Source of the DNA: Elioraea rosea
Lineage (GTDB): Bacteria; Pseudomonadota; Alphaproteobacteria; Acetobacterales; Acetobacteraceae
NCBI RefSeq assembly: GCF_007644105.1
Contig: NZ_VFAC01000017.1
Span: forward strand, 1 to 64,000
Reading direction: 5' to 3'
Length of the DNA: 64,000 nt
Shown: one piece after another, positions 21,899-32,231 of the stretch
How the letters are laid out: each line of letters opens with the position of its first letter
Numbering within the stretch: position 1 is the stretch's first letter
Notes under the pieces: generated by a model
Told to the model about the DNA's origin: nothing
The model's input: only the letters and a program-made list of their open reading frames with translations
Database searches by the model: none
Translations under genes and position numbers: made by a program

Positions 21899-23011
21899 AT
21901 GAAGACGCGCGCCGCCGTCGCCTGGGAGGCAGGCAAGCCTCTCACCATCGAAACGATCGAGATCGGCGGCCCGAAGGAGGGCGAGGTTCTCGTCGAGGTG
22001 ATGGCGACGGGGGTGTGCCACACCGACGCCTACACGCTCTCCGGCGCCGACCCCGAGGGGCTGTTCCCCGCCATCCTCGGCCACGAGGGCGCGGGCATCG
22101 TGCGCGAGGTCGGGCCCGGCGTGACGACGCTCAAGCCCGGCGATCACGTCATCCCGCTCTACACGCCCGAGTGCCGGCAGTGCAAAACCTGCCTCTCCCG
22201 TCGCTCGAATCTCTGCACGGCGATCCGCGCCACCCAGGGCAAGGGGCTGATGCCCGACGGCTCCTCGCGCTTCCGCTGCGAGGGCAACGCGGTGTTCCAC
22301 TACATGGGCTGCTCGACCTTCGCGAACTTCACCGTGCTGCCCGAGATCGCGCTCGCCAAGGTCCGCGAGGACGCGCCCTTCGACAAGATCTGCTACATCG
22401 GCTGCGGCGTGACGACCGGGATCGGCGCGGTGCTGTGGACGGCCAAGGTGTGGCCCGGCGCCAATGTCGCGGTGTTCGGCCTGGGCGGCATCGGGCTCAA
22501 CGTGATCCAGGGTGCGCGCATGGTCGGCGCCGACAGGATCATCGGCATCGACCTCAACCCCGCACGCCGCGAGCAGGCCGAGCGCTTCGGCATGACCCAC
22601 TTCATCAACCCCGACGAGGTGGGCCGCGACAAGGTGGTCCAGGCGGTGATCGACCTCACCGGCGGCGGGGCGGATTTTTCCTTCGAATGCATCGGCAACA
22701 CCACGACGATGCGCCAGGCGCTCGAGTGCTGCCATCGCGGCTGGGGCGAGAGCATCATCATCGGCGTTGCCGGCGCAGGACAGGAGATCTCGACACGGCC
22801 ATTCCAGCTCGTCACCGGAAGGGTGTGGAAGGGCACGGCCTTCGGCGGCGCGCGCGGGCGGACCGACGTGCCGAAGATCGTCGACTGGTACATGGACGGG
22901 AAGATCGAGATCGACAGCCTGATCACCCACACCATGCCGCTCGAGGAGATCAACACCGCCTTCGATCTGATGCACGAAGGCAGGTCGATCCGTTCGGTGG
23001 TGGTGTACTGA
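21899..23011 (+). CDS. frmA: S-(hydroxymethyl)glutathione dehydrogenase (class III ADH)
   Basis: A 370-residue class III alcohol dehydrogenase. It oxidises S-hydroxymethylglutathione (formaldehyde plus GSH) and reduces S-nitrosoglutathione. Catalytic zinc ligands are in GVCHTDAYT and GHEGAG. The full structural-zinc set is in [17 protein letters not shown]. The coenzyme motif is [13 protein letters not shown] 21899 is the family start; the open frame extends far upstream but without homology. No regulator (FrmR) or S-formylglutathione hydrolase is adjacent. Confidence 0.96.
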   Translation: MKTRAAVAWEAGKPLTIETIEIGGPKEGEVLVEVMATGVCHTDAYTLSGADPEGLFPAILGHEGAGIVREVGPGVTTLKPGDHVIPLYTPECRQCKTCLSRRSNLCTAIRATQGKGLMPDGSSRFRCEGNAVFHYMGCSTFANFTVLPEIALAKVREDAPFDKICYIGCGVTTGIGAVLWTAKVWPGANVAVFGLGGIGLNVIQGARMVGADRIIGIDLNPARREQAERFGMTHFINPDEVGRDKVVQAVIDLTGGGADFSFECIGNTTTMRQALECCHRGWGESIIIGVAGAGQEISTRPFQLVTGRVWKGTAFGGARGRTDVPKIVDWYMDGKIEIDSLITHTMPLEEINTAFDLMHEGRSIRSVVVY

Positions 23012-23017
23012 GGCTCC

Positions 23018-24700
23018 TCAGGGGCAGGGCTGGGGCTCGAGGCGTCCTCGCGTCGGTTTCCCCTCGGGCACGTAACGGTAGAGGGGCGTTCCGGGATAGG
23101 CCGCACAGAGCGCGCCGTCACGCGCGCGGCCGAGGTCGCGCGCGATCTGCACGGGCTTCTCCAGGTCGATCCCGTTCCGCGGGTAGTCGAGCGAGTTGGC
23201 TTCCAGCGGGCGGATCTGCCATCGGCTGACATGCACGGGGTGGGTGGGCACGAGCACGATGCCCCTCTCGAGCGCCCGGGCCAGAACCAGGGGATCGCTC
23301 CGCGCCTCGACGAGTGCATGCGCGAAGGCGGAATGGCCCGCGATGAAGCCGAGATTGGCCGCCGTCTGCACGATCGCGGCAGCGGCGATCGCCGCGACCG
23401 GGACGGCTGGAGGCGAGCGCACACAGGCAGCGGCTGTCATCGCGATCAACGGGAAGGCCGCGTACCAGTAGCGTGGCCCGAACTGGAAGCCGCCGTAGTC
23501 GGGGTAGAATACAAAGAATACAACGAGAGCCGGGAACAGGAGGTCATCGAGGCGCAACGCGTGTGCCCGGATCGCACCGCTCAATCCGAGGACCCAGAGC
23601 CCGATGAGGGTAAGCCCTGCGAAGGCCACCAAGGCGAGCAACCACCGCGCGGTGTACTGCAGTGCGCGGGCCCGATAGTGGGCGCCGTCCACGCCCGTTC
23701 CCCAGAGACCGATCCGCAGATCGGGGAACCCCCAGGCCAGCACCGTCTGCAGCGGGTCGCCGGTGATCGCGGCATTGTAGGCGAGGAAGGCCAGGCCGAT
23801 CGGCAGGCCGCCCGCCGCGGAAAGCAGCGCCTCGGGAATGAACGCCACGCGGCGTCGCCACAGCCCGTCGGCGACATGGGCCAGGGCGGCAATCGCGAAC
23901 ACTTCGTAGCGCGTGACGAGCAGGACCGAGAACAGCACCCCGATCATGACGTGCTTCCACCACGCATCGCGCCGCTCGGCCCACAGCCGCGCAGCGACGA
24001 TGGCGACGACACCGAACGCCGAGAGCTGGTGCGTGAAGAGGCTGGCGGCGTTGAACACCGCGAATGGGCTGAGCGCCACCATGGCCGCGAGGGGCAGAAC
24101 CACTGCCCAGGCTGCACCCCTCAACCGCAGTGCAGCGACGAGCGCCGCGGTCGTTGCCGCGCCCAGAAGCGGATTGACGAAGCTACGCGGCAAGGCGACG
24201 AGGTCGGCCGCCACAAGCATGGCGGGAAAGCCTGGGGGGTACTGGCTGACCCACTTCCCCGCCTCCCGGACGATGTAGAAGAAGTCGAACACCTCGGCCA
24301 GGTTGGGCACATCGTTCCAGAGCCGCCCCGCTGCAAGCGTGTCGGCCAAGAACATGTAGCCGTACTCGTCGGCGCTGTTGGGATATCCCCGCAGTATTGC
24401 CAGCGCAACGATGGCGGCCAGGATGCCCGCCGGCAGGGGCAGCAGCAGTGTGAGCCATCGCGCCGTCCGCTCCTGGAGCTCCGGCCGCGTGTCGCCGCGT
24501 GCGGCGCGCAGGGCAAGCAGCGCGATCCCCAGCCCGAGCGCAAGAGTGATCGCGGAGAACACCACAACCGGCGGGCGAAGCAGCGGCAGCGCGCCGGCCG
24601 CGAAACCGAGACAGGCGGCGATGACGGCGGGAACGATGGCGAGCGGGCGGGCGCGCCCCGCCTCGACCGAAATGGCAACCATCTGAAAAGGCCCCCGCAT
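23018..24700 (-). CDS. Polytopic membrane glycosyltransferase-like protein (GT-C/ArnT-PMT type)
   Basis: About 560 residues with ten or more hydrophobic segments and a loop after the first helices containing NSADEYGYMF. That acidic DE in the first large loop resembles the catalytic acidic motif of GT-C lipid-linked sugar transferases. A short soluble C terminus follows. The start is uncertain: ATG 24700, 24682 and 24760 are possible. I take 24700, which puts the first helix near the N terminus. It is an orphan, with no polysaccharide genes around it, and the sugar donor and acceptor are unknown. Confidence 0.7.
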   Translation of the reverse strand: MRGPFQMVAISVEAGRARPLAIVPAVIAACLGFAAGALPLLRPPVVVFSAITLALGLGIALLALRAARGDTRPELQERTARWLTLLLPLPAGILAAIVALAILRGYPNSADEYGYMFLADTLAAGRLWNDVPNLAEVFDFFYIVREAGKWVSQYPPGFPAMLVAADLVALPRSFVNPLLGAATTAALVAALRLRGAAWAVVLPLAAMVALSPFAVFNAASLFTHQLSAFGVVAIVAARLWAERRDAWWKHVMIGVLFSVLLVTRYEVFAIAALAHVADGLWRRRVAFIPEALLSAAGGLPIGLAFLAYNAAITGDPLQTVLAWGFPDLRIGLWGTGVDGAHYRARALQYTARWLLALVAFAGLTLIGLWVLGLSGAIRAHALRLDDLLFPALVVFFVFYPDYGGFQFGPRYWYAAFPLIAMTAAACVRSPPAVPVAAIAAAAIVQTAANLGFIAGHSAFAHALVEARSDPLVLARALERGIVLVPTHPVHVSRWQIRPLEANSLDYPRNGIDLEKPVQIARDLGRARDGALCAAYPGTPLYRYVPEGKPTRGRLEPQPCP

Positions 24701-24923
24701 CGTGAACGATGCATTAAGGCGGGAGCCTAGCAGCGCGGCCGCCGCGCGTGCCAGCGCCATGTCTCAGCTAGGGAGGGGGCAATCGACCATCGGGTCCAGT
24801 TGCGAAGTATCGGCGCTTCTGCCATTCGAATGCGGGCGGCGGCGCGGGTCCTGCGTTGCCGCGTCGGGTACAGGGAAGGACCTGGGTCGCGACACGGACC
24901 GGGTTGTGAAAGGGAGACCGCGC
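24697..24923. other. Intergenic region upstream of livH with a 16-bp inverted repeat
   Basis: A near-perfect inverted repeat GCATCGT-GA-ACGATGC lies at 24697-24712, at the start of the divergent membrane protein gene. The rest of the stretch up to livH shows no gene. The livH ribosome site AGGGAG is at 24911-24916. Promoters for both divergent genes should lie here, but I could not pick a convincing -35/-10 pair. Confidence 0.4.
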
Positions 24924-25838
<915 letters not shown>

Positions 25839-25842
25839 GGCC

Positions 25843-27156
25843 GTGGCGCAGGCCGGCTTCCCTGCCATCGTGAAGGATGCCGGGCTCGCGGCCCTTGTCG
25901 CGCTCGGCGTGGGCGCGCCGCTGCTTGGGTTGCAGACCGTGCCGGGCGAGCGCGGGCTCGATCTCGTTACGAGGCCAGGGCTTCTTCTCGCCACGGTCTG
26001 CGCGGTCTTTGTCGGGCGGCTCCTGCTCGGGCTTTTCCTCGCCAACCGGCGCAGCGCAGCACGCAGCGCCGCACGCCGCGCGGCCGACGCGCCGCCGCGC
26101 ATCGGGCTCACGCCGATGCAGCGCGTCGGCAAGATGGTCGCCCCTGCCTTCCTTGCCCTCGCCGTGCTCATGCCGGTGCTGCCGGGCATTGGACGTTACG
26201 AGATCGACCTCGGCACGCTCGTGCTGACCTATGTGATGCTCGGTTGGGGGCTGAACATCGTCGTCGGCCTCGCGGGGCTGCTCGATCTCGGCTACGTCGC
26301 GTTCTACGCCGTGGGCGCCTACGGCTACGCGCTTCTGGCCAAGTTCTTCGACCTCTCCTTCTGGGCAGCACTTCCGCTGACGGGGCTGCTCGCCGCGGCC
26401 TGGGGCATCATCCTCGGCTTCCCCGTGCTGCGATTGCGGGGCGACTATCTCGCCATCGTCACGCTCGCCTTCGGCGAGATCATCCGCGTCGTCCTGCTGA
26501 ACTGGACGAGCCTGACCGGCGGGCCGAACGGGATGAGCGGCATTCCGCGCCCGACCTTCTTCGGCCTGCCCTTCTCGATGTCGGGGGGTGAGGGAACCTT
26601 CGCGGGCTTCTTCGGGCTCGAGCCGTCGCCGATCCACCGGGTGATGTTTCTCTACTACATCATCCTCGCGCTCGCCCTGATCACCAACTTCGTCACCATC
26701 CGGCTGCGCCGCCATCCCGTCGGCCGCGCGTGGGAGGCGCTACGGGAGGATGAGATCGCCTCGCGCGCGCTCGGCCTCTCGGTGGTCGCTGTGAAGCTCA
26801 CCGCCTTCGCCACGGGCGCGATGTTCGGCGGCTTCGCCGGCGCCTTCTTCGCCACCCGCCAGGGCTTCATCAGCCCGGAGAGCTTCACCTTCATCGAGAG
26901 CGCGCTGATCCTTGCCATCGTCGTGCTCGGCGGCATGGGAAGCCAGCTCGGCGTCGCCATCGCCGCGACCCTGATGATCGGCGGGTTCGAGGTGTTCCGC
27001 GGGCTCGACGAGTACCGCATGCTCGTGTTCGGCCTCGCGATGGTTGCGATCATGGTCTGGCGGCCGCGCGGGCTCATCTCCTCGCGCGAGCCGTCCGTGA
27101 GCCTCGGCGCGCGCCGCAATGTCGGCGCCGAGCATGTCGCGGAGGGCAAGGGATGA
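25843..27156 (+). CDS. livM: Branched-chain amino acid ABC transporter permease LivM
   Basis: A 437-residue permease starting at GTG 25843, 4 bp after livH. It has an N-terminal extension with extra hydrophobic segments before the core LivM domain, which begins around [28 protein letters not shown]. The conserved EAA-like block is [15 protein letters not shown] and the C-terminal block is [10 protein letters not shown]. The stop overlaps the livG start (ATGA), indicating tight co-translation with the ATPase. Confidence 0.95.
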   Translation: MAQAGFPAIVKDAGLAALVALGVGAPLLGLQTVPGERGLDLVTRPGLLLATVCAVFVGRLLLGLFLANRRSAARSAARRAADAPPRIGLTPMQRVGKMVAPAFLALAVLMPVLPGIGRYEIDLGTLVLTYVMLGWGLNIVVGLAGLLDLGYVAFYAVGAYGYALLAKFFDLSFWAALPLTGLLAAAWGIILGFPVLRLRGDYLAIVTLAFGEIIRVVLLNWTSLTGGPNGMSGIPRPTFFGLPFSMSGGEGTFAGFFGLEPSPIHRVMFLYYIILALALITNFVTIRLRRHPVGRAWEALREDEIASRALGLSVVAVKLTAFATGAMFGGFAGAFFATRQGFISPESFTFIESALILAIVVLGGMGSQLGVAIAATLMIGGFEVFRGLDEYRMLVFGLAMVAIMVWRPRGLISSREPSVSLGARRNVGAEHVAEGKG

Positions 27157-28001
27157 GCGCGCCCATCCTCGCCGTCGAGGGGCTGACGATGCGCTTCGGC
27201 GGACTGCTTGCCGTCGACCAGCTCTCCCTCTCCGCGGCGCGCGGCGAGATCACCGCGATCATCGGACCGAACGGCGCAGGCAAGACCACGGTGTTCAACT
27301 GCCTGACCGGCTTTTACCGGCCGACGGGCGGCAGCATCACCGTCACCCACGAGAACGGCGAGACCTTCCGGCTCGAGCGGCTGCCGCAGCACCACATCGT
27401 GCGGGACGCGCGCATCGCGCGGACTTTCCAGAACATCCGCCTGTTCGGCGGCATGACGGTACTCGAGAACCTGATGGTCGCGCAGCACAACAGGCTGATG
27501 CGCGAAGGTGCCAGGCTGCCGCTCGCGCTCGTCGGCTTCGGACCGTACATGCGCCGCGAGGCCGCGGCGGTCGACCGCGCGCGCTTCTGGCTCGAGCGCA
27601 CCGGGCTGATCGAGCGCGCAGACGATGCCGCCGCCTCGCTTCCCTACGGCGCGCAGAGGCGGCTCGAGATCGCGCGCGCGATGTGCACCGAGCCGCAGCT
27701 TCTCTGCCTCGACGAGCCCGCGGCGGGGCTGAACCCGCGCGAGAGCGACGCGCTGAACGAGCTCATCCTGTTCATCCGCGACACCGGGGCGGACGGGCGC
27801 GGCTGCTCGGTGCTTCTAATCGAGCACGACATGTCGGTGGTGATGACGATCAGCGACCACATCGTCGTGCTCGACTACGGGCGGAAGATCGCCGATGGCG
27901 CACCGGCCGCGATCCGCGAGGACCCGAAGGTGATCGCCGCCTATCTCGGCGTGGACGAGGAGGAGGCGCTGGCGGTCGACGCCGCGCTGCAGAAGCAGTG
28001 A
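27153..28001 (+). CDS. livG: Branched-chain amino acid ABC transporter ATP-binding protein LivG
   Basis: A 282-residue ABC ATPase. Walker A is GPNGAGKTT and the ABC signature region is [16 protein letters not shown], where YGAQR replaces the canonical LSGGQ as is usual in LivG. Walker B is [13 protein letters not shown] and the switch His is in LIEHDMSVV. It forms a heterodimer with LivF under the LivHM channel. It overlaps livM by ATGA and livF by GTGA. Confidence 0.96.
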   Translation: MSAPILAVEGLTMRFGGLLAVDQLSLSAARGEITAIIGPNGAGKTTVFNCLTGFYRPTGGSITVTHENGETFRLERLPQHHIVRDARIARTFQNIRLFGGMTVLENLMVAQHNRLMREGARLPLALVGFGPYMRREAAAVDRARFWLERTGLIERADDAAASLPYGAQRRLEIARAMCTEPQLLCLDEPAAGLNPRESDALNELILFIRDTGADGRGCSVLLIEHDMSVVMTISDHIVVLDYGRKIADGAPAAIREDPKVIAAYLGVDEEEALAVDAALQKQ

Positions 28002-28732
28002 CGGCCGCCGCCGAGCCGATGCTGTCGCTCTCGGGCGTGACGACGGCCTATGGCTCGATCGTCGCGCTGCGCGACGTCGCCATCGAGGTGAACCGCGGCG
28101 AGATCGTCACGCTGATCGGCGCGAACGGGGCGGGCAAGTCCACCCTGATGATGACGATCTGCGGCAGCCCCGCACCGCGCGAGGGAGCCGTCATCTATGA
28201 CGGAGCCGACATCGCGGGCATGCCGACGCACCTGATCATGCGCCGCGGCATCGCCCAGTCGCCCGAGGGGCGGCGCATCTTCCCGCGCATGACCGTGCTC
28301 GAGAACCTGCGCATGGGCTCGGAGGTGATCGGCGGTCAGCATTTCGAGGAAGACCTCGAGAAGGTCTGCACGCTGTTCCCGCGCCTGAAGGAGCGGCTGG
28401 CGCAGCGCGGCGGCACGCTCTCTGGCGGCGAGCAGCAGATGCTCGCCATCGCCCGGGCGCTGATGAGCCGGCCGAGGCTCCTTCTGCTCGACGAGCCCTC
28501 GCTTGGCCTCGCGCCGATGGTGGTGCGGCAGATCTTTTCCGCGATCCGCGACCTCAACCGAACCACGGGGCTGACCGTCCTGCTCGTCGAGCAGAACGCC
28601 TATCATGCGCTCCGGCTCGCCCATCGCGGCTACGTTCTCGTCAATGGGCGCATCACGATGAGCGGCACGGGCGCCGATCTCCTTGCCCGGCCCGAGGTTC
28701 GGGCAGCCTATCTCGAGGGCGGGCGCCACTGA
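27998..28732 (+). CDS. livF: Branched-chain amino acid ABC transporter ATP-binding protein LivF
   Basis: A 244-residue ABC ATPase. The GTG start at 27998 overlaps the livG stop; ATG 28019 is an alternative seven codons in. Walker A GANGAGKST, signature LSGGEQQMLAIARAL, Walker B LLLLDEPSLGLAP and LVEQN with the H-loop Asn variant typical of LivF. It is the second ATPase of the Liv system. A 108-bp gap separates it from livK. Confidence 0.96.
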   Translation: MTAAAEPMLSLSGVTTAYGSIVALRDVAIEVNRGEIVTLIGANGAGKSTLMMTICGSPAPREGAVIYDGADIAGMPTHLIMRRGIAQSPEGRRIFPRMTVLENLRMGSEVIGGQHFEEDLEKVCTLFPRLKERLAQRGGTLSGGEQQMLAIARALMSRPRLLLLDEPSLGLAPMVVRQIFSAIRDLNRTTGLTVLLVEQNAYHALRLAHRGYVLVNGRITMSGTGADLLARPEVRAAYLEGGRH

Positions 28733-28840
28733 GGCGAACCGGCAAAAGCCCGGCTTGCCTCTTCCCCGCCCCCCCGTTCTTTCTCTAGGCTTCACCCCAG
28801 GCCGCGGTTCACGCGGCCATCATCACGGAGGGAGACGACA

Positions 28841-29944
28841 ATGTTCCGCAGAACGCTCGTCGCGGCCGCGGCCGCAGGCGCGCTGATCGCCGGCACCGGC
28901 GCCGCAGAGGCGCAGATCCGGATCGCGACGGCAGGGCCGATGACCGGCCAGTACGCCGCCTTCGGGGCCCAGATGCGCGCCGGCGCCGAGCAGGCGATCG
29001 CCGACATCAACGCCGCCGGCGGCGTGCTCGGCCAGCAGCTCGCGCTCGAGATCGGCGACGATGCCTGCGACCCGCGCCAGGCCGTGTCGGTCGCCAACAA
29101 CCTCGCCAGCCGCCGCGTCCAGTTCGTCGCGGGCCATTTCTGCTCGGGAAGCTCGATCCCGGCCAGCAAGGTATACGCCGAGGAGGGAATCCTCCAGATC
29201 AGCCCCGCGAGCACCAACCCGCGGTTCACCGACGAGGGTGGCTGGAACACGTTCCGCGTCTGCGGCCGTGACGACCAGCAGGGCCTGATCGCGGGCAACT
29301 TCATCGCCCGCACCTTCCCTGGCCAGCGCGTGGCCATCCTTCACGACAACTCGGCCTACGGCAAAGGCCTGGCCGACGAAGTGAAGAAGAACATGAACGC
29401 CGCCGGCCTGCAGGAGACGATCTACCAGGCCTACGTGGCGGGCGAGCGTGACTACTCCGCCCTCGTCAGCCGACTGCAGCAGGCCAACATCCAGGTCGTC
29501 TACTTCGGCGGCTATCACACCGAGTCCGGCCTGATCGTGCGCCAGATGCGCGAGCGCGGCCTCAACGCGGTGGCGATCGGCGCCGACGCGCTGGTGACCA
29601 ACGAGTACTGGCAGATCACCGGGCCGGCCGGCGAAGGCACGCTGATGACCTTCTCCTCCGACCCGCGCCGGCGTCCGACCGCTGCCGAGGTGGTGGCGAA
29701 GTTCCGCGCCAAGAACGTCGATCCCGAGGGCTACGTCCTCTACACCTACGCCGCGATCCAGGTGTGGGCAGAGGCCGCGAAGAAGGCGGGCACCACCAAC
29801 CCGCAGCGCGTCGCGCAGGAGATGAAGGCCTCTGGCCCGTGGCAGACGGTGCTCGGCCCGATCAGCTTCGACGCCAAGGGCGACGTGACGGTGCCCGACT
29901 ACGTGTTCTACGTCTGGCGCAACGGCGCCTACAGCGAGATGTGA
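28841..29944 (+). CDS. livK: Branched-chain amino acid ABC transporter substrate-binding protein
   Basis: A 367-residue periplasmic binding protein of type I fold. The signal peptide MFRRTLVAAAAAGALIAG ends at AEA-Q. The mature start is IRIATAGPMTGQYAAFG, typical of LivJ/LivK. Binding-site signature features are SPASTNPRFTDEG and FRVCGRDDQQG. A strong GGAGGGAGA ribosome site precedes the ATG. It is the last gene of livHMGFK and is followed by an intrinsic terminator. Confidence 0.95.
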   Translation: MFRRTLVAAAAAGALIAGTGAAEAQIRIATAGPMTGQYAAFGAQMRAGAEQAIADINAAGGVLGQQLALEIGDDACDPRQAVSVANNLASRRVQFVAGHFCSGSSIPASKVYAEEGILQISPASTNPRFTDEGGWNTFRVCGRDDQQGLIAGNFIARTFPGQRVAILHDNSAYGKGLADEVKKNMNAAGLQETIYQAYVAGERDYSALVSRLQQANIQVVYFGGYHTESGLIVRQMRERGLNAVAIGADALVTNEYWQITGPAGEGTLMTFSSDPRRRPTAAEVVAKFRAKNVDPEGYVLYTYAAIQVWAEAAKKAGTTNPQRVAQEMKASGPWQTVLGPISFDAKGDVTVPDYVFYVWRNGAYSEM

Positions 29945-29980
29945 GCAAGGCGGGGCCGGCCCGGCCGGCCCTCGCAGACC

Positions 29981-30015
29981 GGGCCGTTCCCCTCGCGGGG
30001 AACGGCCCTTTTTTT
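29981..30015 (+). terminator. Intrinsic terminator after livK
   Basis: A perfect 12-bp stem: GGGCCGTTCCCC (29981-29992), loop TCGC, and GGGGAACGGCCC (29997-30008), then seven T residues (30009-30015). This is the clearest Rho-independent terminator in the window. It ends the liv operon 37 bp after the livK stop and separates it from the convergent ABM gene. Confidence 0.96.
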
Positions 30016-30024
30016 GGCGGCGCG

Positions 30025-30357
30025 TCAGCCCACCGCTGCGGGATGGGCGCCGATCGTCTGCAACACCTCGAAGCCCTCGAACTGCGGCCCGCCGCGGGTC
30101 ATCGGCTTCGACTGCCCGGCTCCGGCATGGGCGCGGCGGAACTGCTCGGACCGCGTCCACCCCTCGAAATGCGCCTTCGACGCCCAGAGCGTCCAGGAGC
30201 TGTAGAGGACGTAGTCCTCCACCGCCGGGCCTTTCAGGAGGTGGAAGGCCACGAACCCGTCGAGCTCGTGCAGGTGGCTCTCGCGGCCGAGCCAGGCGGC
30301 CTCGAAGGCCGCCGCCTCCTCCGGGATGACGCGGAACCGGTTCGACGCGACGAACAC
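30025..30357 (-). CDS. Antibiotic biosynthesis monooxygenase (ABM) domain protein
   Basis: A 110-residue single-domain ferredoxin-like protein. FVASNRFRVIPEEAAAFEAAW at the start and ESHLHELDGFVAFHLLKG are typical of the ABM/IsdG-like fold, and DYVLYSSWTLWASKAHFEGW completes it. IsdG/HmoB relatives degrade heme; others are quinol oxygenases or have unknown roles. It starts with GTG, 3 bp after the stop of the peptide-binding protein gene, so they may be co-transcribed. Confidence 0.85.
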   Translation of the reverse strand: MFVASNRFRVIPEEAAAFEAAWLGRESHLHELDGFVAFHLLKGPAVEDYVLYSSWTLWASKAHFEGWTRSEQFRRAHAGAGQSKPMTRGGPQFEGFEVLQTIGAHPAAVG

Positions 30358-30360
30358 CGC

Positions 30361-31953
30361 TCAGGCCTCGCGCGACATGTTGAGCGGAAGGGAAAGCCCG
30401 CGCCGCTCGACCTTCAGCCCGCGCCGGTACGCGGCCGAGACGTAGTACTGGCCCACCGGCCAGTAGGGCAGGTCCTGGAAGAACGCCTCCTGGATGCGGC
30501 GGCCGACGGCCTGGCGGGCGCCGAGGTCGGGCGCCTCGAACCACTCGTCGCGCAGCGTCTCGAGCCGCTCGCTCGTCGGCCAACCGAACCACGCATTCTG
30601 GCCGTTGGCGCGAAGCAGCGGGTGGCCACCGGGGTTCGAGAGGTCGTCGCCGCCGAACAGGACGATCACCGCGTTCCAGCCGCCCTGGTCCGGTGGGTTC
30701 TTGTTGCCACGCCGCTGCAGCATCGAGCTCCAGTCCGACGTCGCGGCCTCCGCGTCGAGGCCGATCTTCCGGAACATGTCGATGGCGACGAGGGTGAGGG
30801 TGGAGTTCACCACCTGGTCTGCCGGGTTCAGCACGACGACCTTCGCGCCGGCCTTGCCGGTCGCGGCGAGGGCGCGCTTCGCCGCCTCGAGGTCACGCGG
30901 CGTGGTGATGGCCGAAAGTCCCGCATCGGAGGCGAGCGGCGTGCCGTGCGGGAAGCAGCCGATGCCGTCGCGCCAGCGCTCGCGGTCGTCGCCGAGGATC
31001 GACTGCATGAAGTCCGACTGGGTGAGCGCGGGCAGCACCGCGCGGCGCACCGCTGGGTCGTCGAAGGGCGGGTGGAGGTGGTTCGGCCGCAGCATGGCGA
31101 TCGTGCCGCTGTCCTCGATTCGGTCGACCACCACGTTGCGCTGGCGCGCGAGAAGCGGCTGCAGGTCGGGCGCGACGCGCTCGTAGAAGTCCATCTCGCC
31201 CGCCTGAACGGCGGCGGCTGCCGTCGAGGGGTCGGGGATGATGTGCCACTCGACGCGCTCGAACTGTGCGAGCTTCGGCCCCGCCGTGACGCTGACCGGC
31301 CCGACAGGCGTCGGCGAGTACCGGTCGAACTTCTGGTAGACGACGAGCGCACCCGATCGCCGCTCGGAGGCGACGAACCGGTACGGCCCCGAGCCGACGA
31401 TCTCGGTGATCGGCGTCGTCGCCGGCGTGTTGGCGAAGCGCTCGGGCATCACGAAGCAGGGGTAGGAGGAGTGCTTGGCGAGCGACTCGATGAGCAGGGC
31501 GTAGGGCCGCTTCAGCCTGATCTCGAAGCGCCGGTCATCGAGCACGCGGATCTCGTCGAGCCGGGACGCGAGCGTCTGGCCGAGCGTGTCGCGCGGCATC
31601 CAACGCTTGATTGAGGCGACGGCGTCCTTCGCCAGCACCTTCTCGCCGTCGTGGAACAGCGGCCCGTCGCGCAGCGTGATCGTCCACCGCAGGCCGTCGT
31701 CGCTGACCGTGTGGCCCTCGGCAAGCTGCGGGTAGGGCCGCGCCTCGACGTCGATGCCGTAGAGCGTGTCCCACACCAGGTGGCCATGGTTGCGCACGGC
31801 GTAGGAGGTCGTCGCCAGCGGGTCGATCGTCGAGACGTCCGCCTGGGGGATCATCTTGAGAGTCGTCGCCCGCGCGCCCTGGGCGAGCGCCGGGCGGGCG
31901 AGCGCTGCGGAGGCAAGGGCGGGAACGGTGCCGAGCAGGGTTCTGCGCTTCAT
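30361..31953 (-). CDS. ABC transporter substrate-binding protein, family 5 (peptide/nickel type)
   Basis: A 530-residue SBP_bac_5 protein. ATG 31953 has GAGGAG 8 bp upstream. The N terminus KRRTLLGTVPALASAAL...ALA-Q looks like a Tat or Sec signal with a twin arginine. The mature part shows the family core (WTITLRDGPLFHDGEKVLAKD; VGSGPYRF). No permease or ATPase genes of a Dpp/Opp type are adjacent, so the transporter partners must be elsewhere. The substrate (peptide, glutathione, metal chelate) cannot be inferred. Confidence 0.88.
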   Translation of the reverse strand: MKRRTLLGTVPALASAALARPALAQGARATTLKMIPQADVSTIDPLATTSYAVRNHGHLVWDTLYGIDVEARPYPQLAEGHTVSDDGLRWTITLRDGPLFHDGEKVLAKDAVASIKRWMPRDTLGQTLASRLDEIRVLDDRRFEIRLKRPYALLIESLAKHSSYPCFVMPERFANTPATTPITEIVGSGPYRFVASERRSGALVVYQKFDRYSPTPVGPVSVTAGPKLAQFERVEWHIIPDPSTAAAAVQAGEMDFYERVAPDLQPLLARQRNVVVDRIEDSGTIAMLRPNHLHPPFDDPAVRRAVLPALTQSDFMQSILGDDRERWRDGIGCFPHGTPLASDAGLSAITTPRDLEAAKRALAATGKAGAKVVVLNPADQVVNSTLTLVAIDMFRKIGLDAEAATSDWSSMLQRRGNKNPPDQGGWNAVIVLFGGDDLSNPGGHPLLRANGQNAWFGWPTSERLETLRDEWFEAPDLGARQAVGRRIQEAFFQDLPYWPVGQYYVSAAYRRGLKVERRGLSLPLNMSREA

Positions 31954-32231
31954 CAGGGGGCTCCTCGCTGAGGGGAACACGATGGCCGCACGATCACCCG
32001 TCGGCGGCAAATGAACAATCCTCATCGGAGCGATAGGCGGGGGCGATCGCAAGGCCTGCGCGATGGCCCCCGCCACTCGACACGCGGTGGTGGAGGGCTA
32101 TCGTGGCGCCTGGACAGTCGCCCCACAGGGCCGGAGACGGGACGGGTTGGACGAGCGCGACATCCGAGGCGGCCTCGCCCGTGACGCGATCAGGGCGCGG
32201 TGCTGGCGCCTCTGCCGGCGGCGGGCCGGCG
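31954..32231. other. Divergent intergenic region, no gene seen
   Basis: The 278 bp separate the binding-protein gene (minus) from the emrA-like gene (plus). In-frame upstream starts for emrA exist at GTG 32103, but they would add a Gly/Ala/Ser-rich tail without homology. No palindrome, promoter pair or small RNA stands out clearly. Confidence 0.4.
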
